Of a stretch of DNA of 5,449 nucleotides, positions 5,054-5,449 are shown piece after piece (within the stretch, counting starts at the first letter, position 1; every line of letters begins with the position of its first letter). Under the pieces are notes generated by a model, which was not told where the DNA came from, did no database searches, and was given only the letters and a program-made list of their open reading frames with translations. Both the position numbers and the translations under genes were made by a program. Source of the stretch: Pseudomonadota bacterium (GTDB lineage: Bacteria > Pseudomonadota > Alphaproteobacteria > Rhizobiales > Kaistiaceae); the NCBI GenBank assembly GCA_023433185.1, contig JAEZEN010000070.1, positions 1 through 5,449 on the forward strand. The letters are read 5' to 3'.

Positions 5054-5449
5054 CAGGCGTCCTCCCCGCCGTCATAGGCGATGGCCTCCTCGGCATGCGA
5101 GGCCATGAGGAAGCCGATCGGCCGCGTCTGCTCCTCGGCGAGGTGGGCGAGCAGCCCGCCGGTGCGAGCGAGCAGCGGGATTGCCTTGATTATCGACGCC
5201 GGGAAGTCGAGGTCGAGGAGGACGGCGGCGATCGGCATCGAGACGTTCATGACCAGCGGCTTGCCCCAGGCGGCGTCGGCGGCGCCCTTGAAGCGGCGGG
5301 CGAGGTCGACGTGGCGCCCCGACACGCCCTCGCCGTCGGCCAGCGCCAGGATGCGCTCGGCGCGTGGATCGACCGGACGGTGGAGCGGATGGCCGAAACC
5401 CGGCATCCGCCCGCCCTTCGCGCGGATCCCGGCGGCCCTCGCCCTGTCG
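5053..5449 (-). CDS. Citrate synthase-superfamily protein, citryl-CoA lyase-like (partial, 3' end)
   Basis: The 131 visible C-terminal residues align with the small-domain part of citrate synthases and citryl-CoA lyases, which make or break a C-C bond beside a CoA thioester. The GFGHPLHRPVDPRA block matches the GFGH-x-x-x-x-x-x-DPRA block of citrate synthase, so the His at 5389-5391 is the likely catalytic histidine. Downstream, NVSMPIAAVLLDLDFP occupies the place of NVDxxSGxxL, with Ser (5239-5241) for the catalytic Asp. LLAHLAEEQTRPIGF near the end resembles the C-terminal helix and the Arg-containing RP motif. The frame stays open to the right edge, and an internal ATG (5404-5406) is not the start. 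The gene continues beyond the window. It is first in a pair with the CoA ligase, sharing one base of stop and start. Confidence 0.8.
   Translation of the reverse strand, partial: DRARAAGIRAKGGRMPGFGHPLHRPVDPRAERILALADGEGVSGRHVDLARRFKGAADAAWGKPLVMNVSMPIAAVLLDLDFPASIIKAIPLLARTGGLLAHLAEEQTRPIGFLMASHAEEAIAYDGGEDA

Noticed and set aside
3803..5077. 424-codon plus-strand open frame opposite the ligase
   Set aside because: It is antisense to a well-supported gene, composition is Gly/Ala/Asp/Arg-rich without motifs, and there is no ribosome site; it is a by-product of high third-position GC.
3165..5096. Very long minus-strand open frame (643 codons) across the ligase and into the TPR gene
   Set aside because: It is out of frame with the clearly homologous ligase, is Arg/Pro/Gly-rich as expected of an off-frame reading of GC-rich DNA, crosses a convergent gene boundary and shows no family motif.

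Overview
This GC-rich window, with strong third-position GC, reads as chromosomal DNA from an alphaproteobacterium. The evidence is the order DUF465 gene, purE, purK, rpsU, TPR lipoprotein, together with the alphaproteobacterial character of the PurE and S21 proteins. Hyphomicrobiales (Rhizobiales) or a near relative is my best guess, but it is an inference from gene order and I cannot name a genus. I see no insertion sequence, tRNA, rRNA or CRISPR array, and base use looks even throughout.

Layout from left to right. Positions 1-58 hold no gene I can name, only three short inverted repeats in a row. A small DUF465/YdcH-type coiled-coil gene runs leftward (59-235). A 255-base divergent spacer rich in dyad symmetry separates it from a second, rightward DUF465 paralogue (491-718). 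Then come purE (801-1298) and purK (1291-2388), overlapping by 8 bases, which together carry out the bacterial route from AIR to CAIR in purine synthesis. A probable terminator and a new promoter lead into rpsU (ribosomal protein S21, GTG start, 2477-2701). Next is a lipoprotein with six consecutive TPR repeats (2817-3683). Both rpsU and the lipoprotein gene have a perfect or near-perfect RNA hairpin directly against the start codon.

The right third is transcribed leftward. A citrate-synthase-superfamily gene (citryl-CoA lyase-like) enters from beyond the right edge and ends at 5053. Its stop codon overlaps the ATG of a PaaK-type, phenylacetate-CoA ligase-like adenylating enzyme (3737-5053) as TGATG. 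This pair is probably translated together and probably acts on one substrate: the ligase makes an acyl-CoA and the lyase-like enzyme makes or breaks a C-C bond next to a CoA thioester. The lyase-like protein keeps the GFGH catalytic histidine but has Ser where citrate synthases have the catalytic Asp (NVS for NVD). That substitution makes this pair the most interesting part of the window.

The left and centre are core housekeeping genes. The two transcription blocks converge at 3684-3736, where a modest hairpin may end transcription from both sides.
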